Shown: positions 60,949-64,000 of the stretch, piece by piece
Position numbering within the stretch: position 1 is the stretch's first letter
Layout of the letters: every line of letters begins with the position of its first letter
Source of the DNA: Rhodopseudomonas boonkerdii
GTDB lineage: Bacteria > Pseudomonadota > Alphaproteobacteria > Rhizobiales > Xanthobacteraceae
Assembly: GCF_021184025.1 (NCBI RefSeq)
Contig: NZ_CP036537.1
Location: 2,480,001 to 2,544,000 of the forward strand
Direction of reading: 5' to 3'
DNA length: 64,000 nt
Made by a program: the position numbers and the translations under genes
The notes under the pieces: generated by a model
The model's database searches: none
What the model was told of the DNA's origin: nothing
Seen by the model: only the letters and a program-made list of their open reading frames with translations

Positions 60949-61812
60949 ATGACTTTCGGCGTGCAGCTTCTGAACGCCGTACAGTACGGCACCACGCTGT
61001 TCCTCGTGGCTAGCGGCCTCACGCTGGTGTTCGGGATTCTGGGCGTCATCAATCTGGCCCATGGTGCATTCTACATGCTGGGAGCCTATCTGGCCTTCTG
61101 GATCGCGGCCGCGACTGGGAATTTCTTTATCGCGCTCGCGGGCTCCATGGCTATCGCGTTCGTCGTCGGTATCGTTCTCGAAATGACGCTGATGCGGCGT
61201 CTTTACAAGCGGGATCATCTCTCCCAGGTCTTGCTGTCCTTCGGACTCATTCTGGTGGTCGACGAGGTTCGGCAGATACTGTTCGGCAAGGACGTACATT
61301 CGGTCCTGCCTCCCGTCTTCCTGCAGGGCGCGGTTCAGCTTACCGACAATCTATCCTATCCGATCTATCGATTTGCCCTCGTCCTATTCGGTCTCGTTGC
61401 GGCGGCGGCGATTTTCGTGGTCATTCGCTTCACCAAGATTGGCATGATCGTGCGGGCAGGGGCGGAAAATCGGGAGATGACCAGAACGCTCGGCATCGGC
61501 TTCGATTCCGTGAGCACGGGCGTGTTTGCCTGCGGTATCGCGCTGGCGGCACTTGCCGGGGCTCTGGTCGCGCCCGTTGCGACCGTCTATCCGGGTATGG
61601 GCGACAATATGCTGATCCTGTCCTTCGTGGTCGTCGTGCTGGGCGGTATCGGATCGATCGAAGGCGCAGCCATCGGGGCGCTGTTGATCGGCCTTACGGA
61701 CACGTTCGGCAAGGTGTTCTTCCCAAGTGTCTCGAGCGTGCTGGTTTATCTGTTGATGGCGATGATCTTGCTGCTGCGTCCGAACGGCGTGCTCGGTCGC
61801 CGAGAAGCCTGA
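60949..61812 (+). CDS. livH: Branched-chain-type ABC permease, LivH
   Basis: A 287-residue inner-membrane permease with about eight helices. The signature LVFGILGVINLAHGAFYMLG is in helix 2, and the EAA-like region reads IGFDSVSTGVFACGIALAAL with VVLGGIGSIEGAAIGALLIG. GAGAGGA precedes the ATG. Pairs with LivM, whose gene starts one base after the stop. Confidence 0.93.
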   Translation: MTFGVQLLNAVQYGTTLFLVASGLTLVFGILGVINLAHGAFYMLGAYLAFWIAAATGNFFIALAGSMAIAFVVGIVLEMTLMRRLYKRDHLSQVLLSFGLILVVDEVRQILFGKDVHSVLPPVFLQGAVQLTDNLSYPIYRFALVLFGLVAAAAIFVVIRFTKIGMIVRAGAENREMTRTLGIGFDSVSTGVFACGIALAALAGALVAPVATVYPGMGDNMLILSFVVVVLGGIGSIEGAAIGALLIGLTDTFGKVFFPSVSSVLVYLLMAMILLLRPNGVLGRREA

Positions 61813-61813
61813 G

Positions 61814-62815
61814 ATGATTGCAATGATCGAGAGACGCGCCGTTCTAGCTCTGGGTCTGCTCTGTCTTTGCGCGGTGGCTTTGCCGTTCTTCGTATCGACA
61901 TACTATGTGCAGTTCGCCACCAAGGCCCTCTTGTTCGGCGTCCTCGCGATGTCCCTTAACCTGGTTGTCGGATATGGCGGGCTGGTAAGCCTGTGCCATG
62001 CGGCTTTCTTCGGGCTTGCAGGATACATCCTGGCTCTGGTCACGCCCAAATATGATCCGGTTTCGCTGTGGATGACCTTGCCCTTGGCGATCATCGCAGC
62101 CGGCACCGCGGCGGCGATTATCGGGGCGTTGGCTCTACGCACCCGGGGCGTCTACTTCATCATGGTCACGTTGGCCTTCGGCGAGATGTTGTTTTACCTA
62201 TTCCACGACAGCAAATTTTCGGGTGGCTCCGACGGCATCTTCATCAATTTCAAGCCTACGGCGGATATCGGCGGCTGGTCACTCCTTAATCTGGAGGACG
62301 CGACGTCATTCTATCTCGTTGTCGTTGGAATGACGGCGCTTGTGCTGGTGCTGCTGCACGGGCTGGTAAATTCTCCATTCGGCCGAGCTCTTGCCGCGTC
62401 CAAGGACAATGAACGACGTGCTCGCGCGCTCGGCTTTCCAGTGTTCCGGATCAGGCTCACGGCATTCGTCATTTCTGGAATGATCGCAGGAGCCGCCGGT
62501 TACTTCTCTGCCGCGCAGTTCGGATTCGTCGCACCGCAGACGCTAGGCTGGCACCTATCCGCAATCGTGTTGGTGATGGTGTTGATCGGAGGACTCAACT
62601 CGGTGCCGGGGCCCTTGGTGGGCGCTCTTGTCTTGACCGGCTTGGAAGAGATTCTCAAAGGCGTTACCGAGCATTGGAAGCTGGCCGAAGGCATCATTGT
62701 GATTGTCATCGTGCTAGCGATGCCGAACGGTCTGGACAGGGTGCTGTCGCTGCTTCGACCGCAAGCGGAGCCCGTTGTGGGAGCTAAGCCGGTGACGGAG
62801 GCCAGTCATGGCTGA
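61814..62815 (+). CDS. livM: Branched-chain-type ABC permease, LivM
   Basis: A 333-residue permease with about nine helices. The family pattern is [20 protein letters not shown] near residues 53-72, with [20 protein letters not shown] and [20 protein letters not shown] later. It overlaps livG by eight bases. An internal ATG at 61823 is also possible as start. Confidence 0.93.
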   Translation: MIAMIERRAVLALGLLCLCAVALPFFVSTYYVQFATKALLFGVLAMSLNLVVGYGGLVSLCHAAFFGLAGYILALVTPKYDPVSLWMTLPLAIIAAGTAAAIIGALALRTRGVYFIMVTLAFGEMLFYLFHDSKFSGGSDGIFINFKPTADIGGWSLLNLEDATSFYLVVVGMTALVLVLLHGLVNSPFGRALAASKDNERRARALGFPVFRIRLTAFVISGMIAGAAGYFSAAQFGFVAPQTLGWHLSAIVLVMVLIGGLNSVPGPLVGALVLTGLEEILKGVTEHWKLAEGIIVIVIVLAMPNGLDRVLSLLRPQAEPVVGAKPVTEASHG

Positions 62816-63575
62816 GAGTCCGCATTGCGTGTTCCGTGCCGTCAGCTTGACCAAGCGGTTCGGTGGGCTCGTGGCCGTCAATGACGTGTCGGTCGATTTG
62901 CACATGGGCGAAATTCACGCAGTGATCGGTCCGAATGGGGCAGGCAAATCGACCTTGATCAACCTGCTCTCCGGAGATCTGTTGCCGACATCCGGCGAGA
63001 TCCGCTCCGGCGACCACGATCTCACGCATTTTCCGCCGGACAAGCGCGCGCTTAAGGGAATCGGGCGCTCTTTCCAGAAGACGACGATCTTTCCTCGGTT
63101 CACCGCGCGGGAAAACGTACGTCTAGCGGCGCAGTCGCATATGCCGACCGCTTTGAAGATGTGGGGACGCACGGATGCGGACTCCGTTGTCCGACAGGCG
63201 ACGCAACAGGCTCTGGTCAGGACCGGTCTTTCAGCCCGCGCCGGCATCATCGCAGCGAATCTATCGCACGGCGAACAACGCCAGCTTGAGATTGCCATGG
63301 TTCTCGCGACCGGACCACGCGTGGTGTTGCTTGATGAGCCCCTTGCCGGAATGGGACATGCGGAAGCAAGGAACATGATAGCCCTCATCGCTGCGATGAG
63401 GCACGACTGCGCCGTTCTCGTCGTCGAGCACGATATGGATGCGGTGTTCGAATTGGCGGATCGGCTCACGGTCATGGCCGACGGAAGGGTCATTGCCAGC
63501 GGATTGCCTCAGGACGTGCGCTCAAATGCGGCCGTCCGGGTCGCGTATCTCGGCGAAGACGAGGGGGCTGCATGA
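62808..63575 (+). CDS. livG: ABC transporter ATPase, LivG type
   Basis: A 255-residue cytoplasmic ATPase. Walker A is [10 protein letters not shown], the signature [13 protein letters not shown], and Walker [13 protein letters not shown]; the switch histidine is in [15 protein letters not shown]. It overlaps both livM and livF, so translation is coupled. Confidence 0.95.
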   Translation: MAESPHCVFRAVSLTKRFGGLVAVNDVSVDLHMGEIHAVIGPNGAGKSTLINLLSGDLLPTSGEIRSGDHDLTHFPPDKRALKGIGRSFQKTTIFPRFTARENVRLAAQSHMPTALKMWGRTDADSVVRQATQQALVRTGLSARAGIIAANLSHGEQRQLEIAMVLATGPRVVLLDEPLAGMGHAEARNMIALIAAMRHDCAVLVVEHDMDAVFELADRLTVMADGRVIASGLPQDVRSNAAVRVAYLGEDEGAA

Positions 63576-64000
63576 CATCGCTTCTCAGCGTAAGCCAGCT
63601 ACAGGCATTTTACGGCCTGGGACAGGTCCTGCATGGGCTGGATCTGCGCGTCGGGCGCGGTGAGCAAGTTGCGTTGGTCGGGCGCAACGGAATGGGAAAG
63701 ACGACACTTCTGCGATCACTCATGGGGCTGGTTGCGGATCGCCGTGGTCAGATACTCCTGGGTGGACAGGACATCTCGCGGGCGAAAGTGGAAACGATCG
63801 CGCGCGCGGGAGTGGCGCTCGTCCCGGAAGGTCGCGGAATCTTCGGATCCTTATCCGTCGCCGAAAACCTCGTAATGACGGCTCGGCCGGGCGTAGGCGG
63901 AAACCGGTCATGGACGCTGAAACGGATCTACGACCTGTTTCCTCGGCTGCATGCGCGGCGAAGCAATGGAGGTCATCAGTTGTCCGGCGGCGAGCAGCAG
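63572..64000 (+). CDS. livF: ABC transporter ATPase, LivF type (3' end outside window)
   Basis: The frame is open to the right edge, with 143 codons visible of about 235 expected. Walker A is [10 protein letters not shown], and the signature LSGGEQQ is the last visible motif. The early pattern [20 protein letters not shown] is typical for LivF. The ATG overlaps livG by four bases. Confidence 0.93.
   Translation, partial: MTSLLSVSQLQAFYGLGQVLHGLDLRVGRGEQVALVGRNGMGKTTLLRSLMGLVADRRGQILLGGQDISRAKVETIARAGVALVPEGRGIFGSLSVAENLVMTARPGVGGNRSWTLKRIYDLFPRLHARRSNGGHQLSGGEQQ

Overview
The window is high-GC, densely packed chromosomal DNA. It most resembles an alphaproteobacterium of the order Hyphomicrobiales, probably the Bradyrhizobium / Rhodopseudomonas / Afipia group (Nitrobacteraceae). 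The pointers are the run pdxJ-acpS-lepB-rnc-era-recO, the FrmA-type dehydrogenase, DUF1489, the orphan FliN, oxaloacetate decarboxylase next to a propionyl-CoA-carboxylase-type alpha subunit, and families of palindromic intergenic repeats. Family assignments come from reading motifs by eye; no database search was possible.

Layout. (1) 1-6.84 kb: a plus-strand acyl-CoA catabolic cluster: thiolase (cut by the window edge), AMP-forming acyl-CoA synthetase, CaiB/BaiF CoA-transferase, acyl-CoA dehydrogenase, a thiolase-fold protein without the usual nucleophilic cysteine, and a DUF35 zinc-ribbon/OB-fold partner. (2) 6.97-14.35 kb: LysR regulator divergent from an SBF-like transporter, glutathione-dependent formaldehyde dehydrogenase, EamA exporter, and a stress group of histone-H1-like protein, photolyase and 1-Cys peroxiredoxin. 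(3) 14.7-21.8 kb: unknown protein, secreted phosphatase-like protein, biotin-dependent carboxylase alpha subunit coupled to oxaloacetate decarboxylase and acylphosphatase, lipB and an orphan fliN. (4) 21.9-34.4 kb: tRNA-Leu(GAG), MFS transporter, two NodB-type deacetylases, mgtE, a small HTH protein, aldo/keto reductase, YdcF-like protein, a TonB/TolA-like protein, DUF599, GST and DUF1489. (5) 34.6-42.3 kb: the housekeeping run pdxJ, acpS, lepB, rnc, era, a small membrane protein, recO, then parC. (6) 42.5-51.5 kb: CNNM/CorC-type membrane protein, a two-gene RND efflux operon, a class III nucleotide cyclase and a Bcr/CflA exporter. (7) 51.6-64 kb: a TRAP transporter, glutamate dehydrogenase, a LysR remnant, a feruloyl-CoA-synthase-like ligase and a branched-chain-type ABC transporter running off the right edge.

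The two ends are catabolic: both import or activate acids as CoA thioesters. At the right end, the TRAP and ABC importers around an aryl-CoA ligase suggest uptake and activation of lignin-type aromatic acids, though this is inference. The middle is housekeeping. Intergenic space is occupied by at least three families of inverted repeats, some overlapping gene ends. One repeat supplies the last codons and stop of recO, another contributes a spurious upstream start for the cyclase, and a 71-nt unit occurs in opposite orientations on both sides of the CNNM/RND block. I found no prophage, transposase, CRISPR array or rRNA, and no convincing wholly new system. The strongest oddities are the Cys-less thiolase/DUF35 pair, the repeat-gene overlaps and the decayed LysR gene.
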